Shown here one piece after another: positions 23,744-31,144 of a DNA stretch of 34,328 bases (position 1 is the first letter of the stretch; every line of letters starts with the position of its first letter). The notes beneath the pieces are model-generated. The model made no database searches, had not been told where the DNA came from, and saw nothing but the letters and a program-made list of their open reading frames with translations. This stretch comes from Roseovarius sp. TE539 (GTDB taxonomy: Bacteria; Pseudomonadota; Alphaproteobacteria; Rhodobacterales; Rhodobacteraceae). The DNA lies in contig NZ_QNGB01000033.1 in NCBI RefSeq assembly GCF_003298505.1, positions 1 through 34,328 of the forward strand, given 5' to 3'. The translations under genes were made by a program, and so were the position numbers.

Positions 23744-24711
23744 GAAAAAGTCCACCTTCAAAAAAGAAGCCGGGGGCCGAAAGGGGAACAGGGCTGTGGA
23801 TATCTGTGGGCGATGGAGAAAGGCAGCGCAGAAAAAATGCGCGCCAGAGCGCTCTTCCAGAAGAAATCCTGTCAACCCTTCCACATGAAAAATTTTCGGA
23901 TCGGATGCCACGCTTCGGTCGCCTATCGAGGCGCAAATGTGTGGTGGCTGCCGATCGCCCACTGACGAACGTAGTGAGGATACAGTGGGCGGAACGCAAC
24001 CCCCTTGGTGGCGGCTTGAATTCAAAGAGTTTTTCGGCGTTGCGGCGTTGCAACACGCCCCGGCCGGGTGGGCCTTGCCCGGTCGAGGTTTCGTTGCGCC
24101 GGGCGGTCTGGTCCGGCTATGTCCGCCCCATGACACAGAACGCACATATCGCCCTGACCGCGCTGGTATCGCGAATAGCCTGACCCCTCGAGGTCGGCGC
24201 CTGTGGCCCTGCGCGTGTCCATCCCTTCGCCAGACAGCGATGCTCCCCCCTGATGGGGACGTCCGGTGAGCGCCGGGAGAGGACCCACCACAGCCTGATC
24301 GCGAGGGGCTTGCTCTCGGGCCGCGTGACATCCGCGGGGCCGCCACGATCATGCCTGTCTGTGGGAGGTGTCATGTCACCCCTTCTGTCCCGCCGGGACG
24401 GCCGCGCGCACCGCGGTCGGCCCGGTCGCAATGCCCCCGAATCGGGCCGCGACCCGGTCGCGGTTACGCTGGCGCAACGCCGGCTGAAGGTCCGGACTCT
24501 CGGGTCGGGCTCGGAAAAACTTTTCCGCCGCTCGTGTCCTCGGGGTCTTACGGGACGTTTTCGCAGACTCTGGCGCGGTGCGTCCGGGCCGGGAAACGGG
24601 CAGATATCGGCTGGCGTGAAGGGCGGGGTTCAAGGGCTTGTGGCGTCGTGTTTGCGAAAAACTGATCTCGCCGTTTTCTCGCAAGCCATTGGAAAGAAAT
24701 GGAAAAAACTT

Positions 24712-24743
24712 CCGGAGTCGTTTTCTCGGTGCTACGACTCCGG
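24712..24743. repeat. Inverted repeat upstream of tnsA
   Basis: Arms CCGGAGTCG and CGACTCCGG are perfect over 9 bp with a 14-nt loop. No T-run follows on the plus strand, so an operator or RNA structure is as likely as a terminator. Confidence 0.5.
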
Positions 24744-24813
24744 CCGTTGAAACACCGGCCGCGCATCGTCGCGGTCAGATCGGACAAAACACGGAGGGTC
24801 GAGATGTAGAAAC

Positions 24814-24847
24814 GTAAAACACCCGCGCTGCGCCAACAGCACGGGTG
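24814..24847 (-). terminator. Probable minus-strand terminator
   Basis: Arms CACCCGCGCTG and CAGCACGGGTG pair at 10 of 11 positions around a 6-nt loop. Read leftward, the stem is followed by TTTTACGTTT, as in intrinsic terminators. It would block minus-strand transcription coming from the tns region. Confidence 0.45.
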
Positions 24848-25122
24848 CTCATGTGGCGGAAGTATCCACCTCAGTTTTCATAGGTTGACGCTAGCAGGTC
24901 CGCCCTGCCGCTTCAAGGATCCTCTCCGCCGCCAAGCCCGATCCCGCAACGGCTGCAGCCCGGCCGGCCGGGTGGGGTGTGTCCGGATCACCGGCTTGTC
25001 CCCGCACCGTCCGACGGATGCGACCGGCACAGCTGTGCCTGTCGCCGCACCGCCCCCGGGATCCTCCCCGGTGCCCGACGTCCCGGGCCCCGGCGCAACG
25101 GACAACCAGAGAGGTTTTCAAA

Positions 25123-25887
25123 ATGTCCATCCATGACATGGAAGGCATTCGCCTTCCCGAACCCAGCACCGGAGACCGCGCCACGCAGGTCGGGTCTTCG
25201 CATCACTTCACCGGCCAGATCGTCCTGGGCGACGGCCCGGGGCGCGTGGTCGGCCTCGAAAGCCACCTCGAGATGAAGGCGGCGCTGATCCTGGCCGCCC
25301 GGCCGTCGACCGACGCGCTCTTCGAGCAGATCGCCTTCGCATGGCGGGACGCGGACGTGGTGCGCCGGACCCATTACATCGACCTCGTCGTTCGGCGCAC
25401 CGATGGTCGCTGGATCGGGTATGCGGTCCGTCCCATGAAGCGCGTCACGCCGGCCTATCTGGCCGAGCTCGCGCGCATCAAGGCGCAGGCCCTCGAGGCC
25501 GGGTTCCTGTCGGATCTGCGGCTCTTCTCCGAGCACGATGTCGATCCGGTCGCGCTTTTCAACGCGAAGCTGCTGCAGGCGGTGCGTGTTCCGGACCCCG
25601 ACTCCGACGCCGCCGCCCGGGCTGCAGCGGCGCGCATTACCGGCGTGACGACTGTCGGGGCCCTCATCGACGAAACGGGCCGTGGCGGGGCTGGCTTTCG
25701 GGCGGTCGTCCGGCTCATCCGGTCCGGCCACCTCACGCCGGTCCGCCGGACGCGGATCGACCGTGACACGGAGGTCTTCAAGGCGCGCGCGTGCACCCCG
25801 CCCTCCGATGTTGCCGACCCGACCCCTGATGCGGGCCCGGCGCCGGGCGCCGTCGCACCGGCGCGCCCGTCGGCCGAGGCGCGCTGA
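25123..25887 (+). CDS. tnsA: TnsA-like transposon endonuclease subunit with altered active site
   Basis: A 254-residue protein starting at ATG 25123, with AGAGAGG 8 nt upstream. The N-terminal half follows the TnsA/PD-(D/E)XK pattern: ESHLEMKAALIL (E46/E50), LFEQIAF (67-73), HYIDLVVRRTDGRWIGYAVRP (Asp87). The family's usual E/QVKP lysine is replaced by Arg103 (AVRP). TnsA cuts the non-transferred strands, making cut-and-paste transposition possible. Loss of the lysine could weaken this, unless Lys106 substitutes. Residues about 165-225 may form a wing-type helix-turn-helix contacting TnsB/TnsC. It precedes tnsB, separated by a strong hairpin. Confidence 0.72.
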   Translation: MSIHDMEGIRLPEPSTGDRATQVGSSHHFTGQIVLGDGPGRVVGLESHLEMKAALILAARPSTDALFEQIAFAWRDADVVRRTHYIDLVVRRTDGRWIGYAVRPMKRVTPAYLAELARIKAQALEAGFLSDLRLFSEHDVDPVALFNAKLLQAVRVPDPDSDAAARAAAARITGVTTVGALIDETGRGGAGFRAVVRLIRSGHLTPVRRTRIDRDTEVFKARACTPPSDVADPTPDAGPAPGAVAPARPSAEAR

Positions 25888-25896
25888 CACCCCGGT

Positions 25897-25921
25897 GAAA
25901 ACGCCGCGCCGCGGCGTTTTC
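25897..25921. terminator. Perfect palindrome between tnsA and tnsB
   Basis: Twelve-bp arms (starting GAAAACGCCGCG) surround one central base; the right arm ends in GTTTTC. This could act as a bidirectional terminator or attenuator, reducing tnsB-tnsC-tniQ expression relative to tnsA. Confidence 0.55.
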
Positions 25922-25984
25922 CCACCCCCTCAACCCCGTGCGGCAAGGGCCGCACACCACGACCATCCATGAAGGAGAAACGAG

Positions 25985-28147
25985 ATGGAACTTTCTTTCA
26001 CCAGCCAGAACGCGAGCTTCGCATTCGGTCAGCACGACCGCGTGACCATCGAAGGGGCGCGCTATTGCGTGACCTCGCGCAACGAGGAAGGCTACGTGCT
26101 CACCCGCGATGACGGGACCGGCTTGTCTGTTCAGTACGCGCATGCGCAGCTGTCCCGGCTCGCCTCCGCGCGGCGCATCCGGGTCGAGCGTGATTATTAC
26201 GATCCGCGGGAATGCGAGCGCCGTCTGCGGGGCCAGACATCCATGGTCACCACCCTGCCTGACAAGGCGCGCGCGCGTGTGTCCAAGAAGGACGCCTATA
26301 CCGAGGCCGTGGAAAAGCTCCGCCGCGAGGGCACCACCATCAAGATGACCGATGAGAGCCTCCGGGCCAACATGACCCTGATCATGGGGACCGCTCTGGA
26401 GTACGTGGAGAACCTGAACCCGCTCGGAACCTCCAGACCGGATGTGTCAGCGGACCTGAGGAAGGCGCCGAGCACGCGCACCCTGCGCCGGTGGCTTCAG
26501 GTCAAGCAGAAGCTCGGGCTCGCGGCGCTCGCCGGTGCGATGCACCGCCGGGGCAACCGCGGCTCCGCGATGGGGCCGGAGGCGCTCGGACTGCTCTGGA
26601 AGGAGGTGCGCGGGTATCTCACGGTCGAGAAACCGACGCAGAAGATGATCCACGAGAACGTGGTCCTCGCTTTCCAGCAGCGCAACGCGGAACGCGCCGA
26701 GGAAGGCCTCGATCCGCTCGTCATCCCGAGCCGTGAGACCGTTCGCCGGGCGATCCACAGCCTGGATCCGTTCGAGGTCGAGTGCGCCCGCAACGGGGTT
26801 GCGGCGGCGCGCAAGAAGTTCCGGCCGGTCGCGGACGGGCTCAACCTCACGCGTCCGCTCGAGCGCGTCGAGGCTGACGAATGGACCGTCGATCTCATGA
26901 CGCTCTTGAAGACGGCGGAACTCGACGAGACGCTGACCGACGAGGAAAAACTGGCGATGGGGCTTGATGGCTCCAAGGGCCGCCTGGTCCTCTCGGTTAT
27001 CATCTGCTGCACCACGCGCTGCATCGTGGGCATGACCCTTTGCAAGGCCGCAAGCGCCGAGTCGGCGCTCAGTACGCTGCAGATGGTGGTTTCCGACAAG
27101 GGAAAATGGGCCGATGCGGTCGGAGCCCTGAGTGCGTGGGACCTTTACGGCTTGCCCGAACATCTGGTGACCGACGGCGCGTCGCACTTCAAGTCCCAAA
27201 CCGTTCGCAACGCCTGTGCCGACCTGGGTATCGCCTTCGAAATCGCCACGAATGGCGTGCCCGAGGTGCGTGGAACGGTGGAACGGGTCTTCAAGACCAT
27301 CGCAAACGACCTGATGCCGCGCCTGTCGGGGCGGACCTTCTCGGACATCATCACCAAGGGGGATACCGACCCGCGGGACCGTGCTGCGCTGACCGTGGAC
27401 GATCTGACCTTCGCGCTGATCCGCTGGGTTGTCGACATCTACCACAACACCCCCCACCGCAGCCTGGGGGGCGAAACCCCGCTGGACTGCTGGCGTCGCC
27501 TGAACAGGCAGTACGGGGTCCAGCCGCCGCCCGACAGCGAGCACACGCGCCTCGTGTTCGGCACGCAAGATACGCGTCGGCTCGACAAGACCGGCATCAC
27601 CGTCCTCGGCGTCCGCTACCATTCGGATGTCCTGGCGACCTGGATGCTGCGCCGCGACCCGGAACAGGTGGAGGTGCGCTGGCATCCCATGGACATCGGG
27701 GGCATCTCCGTCCGCCTCGGGTCCGAGTGGTACACGATCCCGGCGGTGGATGACAGCCTCGACGGGGTTCCCGCCCGCACCTGGCTGACGGCCGTGCGTC
27801 ACGTTCGGGCCGGGGCGCCGAAATCCACCCGCGTGGACATGGTGGCCGTGCGCGAGGCGATCAAGGCGATCGACGCCCGCACCGCGGCCAGCATGGCCGC
27901 GGCGGGGATCAACGTCGAGGACTGGTCGCCGGAGGCCATGGCGCGCGCGGAGCGCAAGAACTTCGCCGGGGTCGAGTTCTTCGAGCGCAAGGCGCCGCAA
28001 AAGGCCGACGCCGAGCCGGGCCATGCCATCCCCGATCTGTCGGAGGTGACCGGCGAGGACGATGCCGCGGCCACGTCCGGGACGTCGTCCGCCGGTGCGA
28101 CCGGTCCGCGGCCCGGGAAATCCAACCTGACCATCGAGGAGGACTGA
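25985..28147 (+). CDS. tnsB: TnsB/TniA-type DDE transposase
   Basis: A 720-residue transposase starting at ATG 25985 after GAAGGAG. N-terminal helix-turn-helix regions for end binding precede a retroviral-integrase (rve) core. The catalytic triad is Asp in EADEWTVDLM (about 297), Asp in HLVTDGASHF (about 396), and Glu in RGTVERVF, with exactly 35 residues between the last two (DD35E). Then follow YHNTPHRSLGGETP and a C-terminal beta-barrel and tail; the extreme C-terminus probably contacts TnsC. It cuts the 3' ends and joins them to the target. tnsC follows after a 2-bp gap. Confidence 0.95.
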   Translation: MELSFTSQNASFAFGQHDRVTIEGARYCVTSRNEEGYVLTRDDGTGLSVQYAHAQLSRLASARRIRVERDYYDPRECERRLRGQTSMVTTLPDKARARVSKKDAYTEAVEKLRREGTTIKMTDESLRANMTLIMGTALEYVENLNPLGTSRPDVSADLRKAPSTRTLRRWLQVKQKLGLAALAGAMHRRGNRGSAMGPEALGLLWKEVRGYLTVEKPTQKMIHENVVLAFQQRNAERAEEGLDPLVIPSRETVRRAIHSLDPFEVECARNGVAAARKKFRPVADGLNLTRPLERVEADEWTVDLMTLLKTAELDETLTDEEKLAMGLDGSKGRLVLSVIICCTTRCIVGMTLCKAASAESALSTLQMVVSDKGKWADAVGALSAWDLYGLPEHLVTDGASHFKSQTVRNACADLGIAFEIATNGVPEVRGTVERVFKTIANDLMPRLSGRTFSDIITKGDTDPRDRAALTVDDLTFALIRWVVDIYHNTPHRSLGGETPLDCWRRLNRQYGVQPPPDSEHTRLVFGTQDTRRLDKTGITVLGVRYHSDVLATWMLRRDPEQVEVRWHPMDIGGISVRLGSEWYTIPAVDDSLDGVPARTWLTAVRHVRAGAPKSTRVDMVAVREAIKAIDARTAASMAAAGINVEDWSPEAMARAERKNFAGVEFFERKAPQKADAEPGHAIPDLSEVTGEDDAAATSGTSSAGATGPRPGKSNLTIEED

Positions 28148-28149
28148 TC

Positions 28150-29133
28150 ATGCCCGACCACGAGGCCATTGACCGGCAGGTCGAAACCCTGCGCAACATG
28201 TATGTAGGCTCGGAACGGGACGCGGAATTCGCGTCCCACCTCCGGCGGCTGCTCAAGCGCGACGCCGAGGGCGCCCTGCGCCCCGAGCCGTGCAAGTTCA
28301 CCCGGACGGGTGAGACGCGCGGCATCCTGCATATCGGGGAGCCGGGCAGCGGCAAGTCCTGCCTGGTGGATCACGCGCTCGCGAAACAGACCGGGCTGGC
28401 CGAAGGCGACTTCGGCCAGCCGCTGTATCTGAGCTGCTCGGTGCCGAGCCCGGCCACGTTCAAGAGCGTGACGCTCGCCCTGCTCGAGCAGACCGGCTAC
28501 ACCGGCACGCCCAAGCGCATGGAAGCCTGGTCCCTGTGGCAGCTCCTGCGCGAGCGGCTGAGCCTGCTGGGCATCGTGGTGCTCTGGCTCGACGAGGCGC
28601 ATGACCTGTTCTGCGCCGACCGCACCCTGATCCTGCGCGCCATCAAGACATTGATGCAGGGGGATGATGCCGTCGTGGTGATCCTTTCGGGCACCGAGGA
28701 TCTCTGGCGCGTGATCCGGACCGATCCGCAGGTCCAGCGGCGGTTCTCGGTGATGCGCTGGTCCCCGCTGACCGTGGAGCGCGACGGCGAGGCGTTCCGC
28801 GATCTGACCGGCGCGTTCTGCAGCCGCGTCGGGCTGTCCTCGCCCGTCGAGGGGGATGTGATCGGCCGGCTGTTCCACGCGTCGCGCTACCGGTTCGGCC
28901 GGGCCATCGAGATGATCATCAACGCCATCGAAACCGCCCTTCTCGCCGAGGAGGGCCATCTCGGGCTTGATCATTTCGCGGAGGTCTGGGCCATGGCCGA
29001 GGGCGCTCCGGCCACGGAGAACGTGTTCTGGGTCGACCGGTGGTGGCTGATCGATCCCGATCCGGCCGAGGAGGTCGAGGCGGCTGCGCCGACGCGCAAG
29101 CGTGGCGGCGCAAACCGGAGGGCGCGGGCATGA
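28150..29133 (+). CDS. tnsC: TnsC/TniB-type AAA+ transposition regulator
   Basis: A 327-residue ATPase starting at ATG 28150. Walker A GEPGSGKS (63-70), Walker B VVLWLDEAHD (143-152), and a sensor VILSGTEDLWR are visible. This family polymerises on target DNA, links TniQ/TnsD to the TnsAB transposase and gives target immunity. The stop overlaps the tniQ start by 4 bp (ATGA), as expected of a coupled transposition operon. Confidence 0.93.
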   Translation: MPDHEAIDRQVETLRNMYVGSERDAEFASHLRRLLKRDAEGALRPEPCKFTRTGETRGILHIGEPGSGKSCLVDHALAKQTGLAEGDFGQPLYLSCSVPSPATFKSVTLALLEQTGYTGTPKRMEAWSLWQLLRERLSLLGIVVLWLDEAHDLFCADRTLILRAIKTLMQGDDAVVVILSGTEDLWRVIRTDPQVQRRFSVMRWSPLTVERDGEAFRDLTGAFCSRVGLSSPVEGDVIGRLFHASRYRFGRAIEMIINAIETALLAEEGHLGLDHFAEVWAMAEGAPATENVFWVDRWWLIDPDPAEEVEAAAPTRKRGGANRRARA

Positions 29134-30965
29134 GACCTCTGTTTCCAGTCCTGCCGTTCGCATCGGACGAGACCCCGCTGTCCTGGGCGGCCCGGCAGGC
29201 GGCCTTCCACACCGGCGGGCGCCTCGCCCCGTTCCTGAACGATTTCGACCTGCGCCTGTCCGCGCTGGCCTCCGGCGAGCGGGACACGGTTCTGCGGCTG
29301 TGCGAGATCGCGGGGCAGGACCCCGCACCTGTTCTGCGCAATACCATCGCGGCCACCGGCAAGCGCCGGTATCACCTGCGGGATGAGGATATCTCGGTGG
29401 CGTTCACCACCGGTCCGGTGACCCGGTATTGCCCGCTTTGCGTGAAAGAGGACCGCGCGTCGGAGCCGCGGCCCGGCGCGGGGCTTCGGCACAGGATCGC
29501 ATGGCGTCTTGCGCCGGTGCGGACCTGCGCGCGTCACGGGCTTGCCCTCGTCGAGGCGCGCAGCGGCACGTGGGACGACATCGCCCACGAACTGCAGGTG
29601 ATCGTGCCGCGGGATGAAGCGGCGCTCGACAGCTTGGCGGCGGCGCAGGCGCAGCGTGCGCCATCGCCCCTGCAGGACTGGGTGCTGGACCGTCTCGCGG
29701 GGCGCTCCGGGCCGGACTGGCTTGATGCGCAGGGGATCGAGCAGGCCGTGCGGGCGACCGAGATGCTCGGCGCTGTCCTCACCTTCGGGCCGGACCGCAA
29801 GGCCGCCGAGATGACCGGGCAGATGTGGGATGCCGCCGGGCGCGCGGGCTGGGATGTCACCGCCGGGGGCGAGACGGCGATCCGCGCGGCCTTGTCCGAG
29901 CTGATGGAGACGGGCCCGCGCAGCCGCGGCATCGCGCGCCCGCGCGGATGTTACGGCATGCTGTTCAGCTGGCTCTCGGCCAGCCGGCTCGCCCGGGATC
30001 CCGGGCCCATCCGGGACATCCTGCGCGCGCACATCCTCGACACCGTCCCGGTGACCCGCGGGCATGTCGTTCTGGGCACGCCGGTCACCGAGCCGCAGGT
30101 CGGCACCGTTGCAAGCGTCGCGGCCGCCGAGGGGCTGCATCCGCTCACGCTGCGCAACATCCTGGTCGCCAAGGGCGTGGTGCCGGTCAGCCGGCAGCAT
30201 GATCCCTGCGGCCATATCATCGTGCGCCATGCCGAGGTCGATCCCGTCGTCCACCGCCTGAAAAACGCGGTCCCCGTCACCCAGCTGCCTGAGGTTCTCG
30301 GTGCATCGCGCCCGCTGGTGGCCGCCTTGCTGGACCTCGGGCTTCTGCGGAGGATCCAAGATCAGGCGCTGCTGGTCAGCAAATGGGGCAAGGCGGTCGA
30401 AGGGGCCGATATCGAGGCCCTGCGCGTGCGGCTCGAGCGCGACGTCATGCCGGTCGAGGTACCCTCCGATCAGCTCGTCCCGTTGGCCAAGGCGGCCGAA
30501 AAGACGCGCCTGCGTCTCACCCGGATCCTCGAGCTTCTGTTCGCAGGGCACCTGACGCGGGCCCGCCGGCTGCAAAACACGGGTGGCTTCACGGCGATCA
30601 TCGTCGATCCGACGGAAATCAAGCGCCTGGTCGAGACGCCGCGCCCCGGCATGCGCGCCTCGCTCGCGTTCATGATGCTCGGGGTGTCACCCACGGCCGG
30701 GCGCCGGCTCATCGCGGACGGCGACGGCGCGCCGCTGCTGCAGTCGGACGGGCAGGGGGCGGACCCGTGGGTCAGGCCGGAAGCGATGGCCGCGTTCCGC
30801 CGAACCTTCGCGATCAAGAAACGCCTGTCTCTCGAAACCGGCCTGAAATCGGGGACGGTCGATCGGATCATCAAGGAACACCGCGTTCCGCCGATCTTCG
30901 ATCCCCGCAGAATCGGGGCGACGATTTACCGGCGGTCGGACCTGCCGGAGGCCCTGACCGTCTGA
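29130..30965 (+). CDS. tniQ: TniQ/TnsD-like target-selection protein
   Basis: A 611-residue protein starting at ATG 29130, overlapping tnsC by 4 bp. The N-terminus is the TniQ domain: ETPLSWAARQA, then a zinc finger YCPLC (C101, C104) with RTCARHG (C133, H136). The remaining ~450 residues contain repeated helix-turn-helix-like units (such as LPEVLGASRPLVAALLDLGLL and SLETGLKSGTVDRIIKEHRV). Its length is closer to site-specific TnsD than to short TniQ proteins of CRISPR-guided elements. With the insertion just downstream of nrdJ, it is inferred to bind the nrdJ 3' end. Last gene before the right transposon end. Confidence 0.92.
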   Translation: MRPLFPVLPFASDETPLSWAARQAAFHTGGRLAPFLNDFDLRLSALASGERDTVLRLCEIAGQDPAPVLRNTIAATGKRRYHLRDEDISVAFTTGPVTRYCPLCVKEDRASEPRPGAGLRHRIAWRLAPVRTCARHGLALVEARSGTWDDIAHELQVIVPRDEAALDSLAAAQAQRAPSPLQDWVLDRLAGRSGPDWLDAQGIEQAVRATEMLGAVLTFGPDRKAAEMTGQMWDAAGRAGWDVTAGGETAIRAALSELMETGPRSRGIARPRGCYGMLFSWLSASRLARDPGPIRDILRAHILDTVPVTRGHVVLGTPVTEPQVGTVASVAAAEGLHPLTLRNILVAKGVVPVSRQHDPCGHIIVRHAEVDPVVHRLKNAVPVTQLPEVLGASRPLVAALLDLGLLRRIQDQALLVSKWGKAVEGADIEALRVRLERDVMPVEVPSDQLVPLAKAAEKTRLRLTRILELLFAGHLTRARRLQNTGGFTAIIVDPTEIKRLVETPRPGMRASLAFMMLGVSPTAGRRLIADGDGAPLLQSDGQGADPWVRPEAMAAFRRTFAIKKRLSLETGLKSGTVDRIIKEHRVPPIFDPRRIGATIYRRSDLPEALTV

Positions 30966-30980
30966 ACCCATCCTAACCTG

Positions 30981-31135
30981 TTGACCATGCCGCCCTCGGG
31001 CGGCATTTTTTTGTAGAAATCGATGGTCAACAATGCTGTGTTTCATGGTCAGAACGGCCGCCGCCTGTGAGGGCCGATTCAATAAAAACAATGACTTATG
31101 AAGGGGCGAATGGACAATAATTCAGGTGTCCGACA
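30981..31135 (-). repeat. Right transposon end with likely TnsB-binding repeats
   Basis: ATGGTCA occurs at 31023-31029 and 31045-31051, spaced 22 bp, and in inverted form TGACCAT at 30982-30988. The left end has TGACCAT at 8014-8020. The terminal segment ends GGTGTCCGACA at 31135 and mirrors the left end. Confidence 0.75.
30987..31012 (+). terminator. Intrinsic terminator after tniQ
   Basis: ATGCCGCC/GGCGGCAT form an 8-bp perfect stem with loop CTCG, followed by seven T. It ends the tns operon inside the element, 22 bp after the tniQ stop. Confidence 0.9.
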
Positions 31136-31140
31136 AACAG
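31136..31140 (+). repeat. 5-bp target-site duplication AACAG (right copy)
   Basis: Matches 7990-7994 on the other side of the element. TGTG and the left end of the next element follow immediately. Confidence 0.8.
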
Positions 31141-31144
31141 TGTG

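Larger units (their letters stand above)
23744..25122. other. 1.4-kb region without a convincing gene, with several inverted repeats
   Basis: Reading frames here lack ribosome-binding sites, natural composition or recognisable motifs on either strand. Perfect or near-perfect inverted repeats lie at 23956-23991 (CGCCCACTG/CAGTGGGCG), 24712-24743 (CCGGAGTCG/CGACTCCGG) and 24820-24847. CGTTTTCTCG occurs twice (near 24672 and 24719). It may hold the tnsA promoter, an untranslated RNA, or a cargo-insertion scar. Confidence 0.5.
7995..31135. mobile_element. Complete Tn7-like transposon inserted downstream of nrdJ, carrying two defence modules
   Basis: The boundaries are read directly. The left end starts TGTAGGACCCACC at 7995 and the right end closes GGTGTCCGACA at 31135. 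Written as inverted repeats, the terminal 27 positions agree at 18, without gaps. A 5-bp duplication AACAG flanks the element. It contains tnsA-like, tnsB, tnsC and tniQ genes near the right end, oriented outward, and a Lon-like AAA+ gene at the left end. Cargo is QatABCD and a seven-gene methyltransferase/SNF2/GHKL system. The insertion 18 bp after the nrdJ stop, together with a long TniQ/TnsD-like protein, implies site-specific targeting of the nrdJ 3' end (inference by analogy with Tn7 and glmS). Confidence 0.88.

Noticed and set aside
24253..24750. 165-codon plus-strand open frame
   Set aside because: Arg/Gly/Ser-rich composition, no ribosome-binding site, no recognisable motif, and overlapping open frames on the other strand; typical of chance frames in GC-rich DNA.
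23744..25122. CRISPR array or guide-RNA locus near the Tn7-like genes
   Set aside because: No regularly spaced direct repeats of 20-40 bp and no cas genes were seen; TniQ is long like TnsD rather than the short CRISPR-linked form.
26447..28024. 525-codon minus-strand frame opposite tnsB
   Set aside because: Shadow frame of tnsB; codon bias and motifs belong to the plus-strand transposase.
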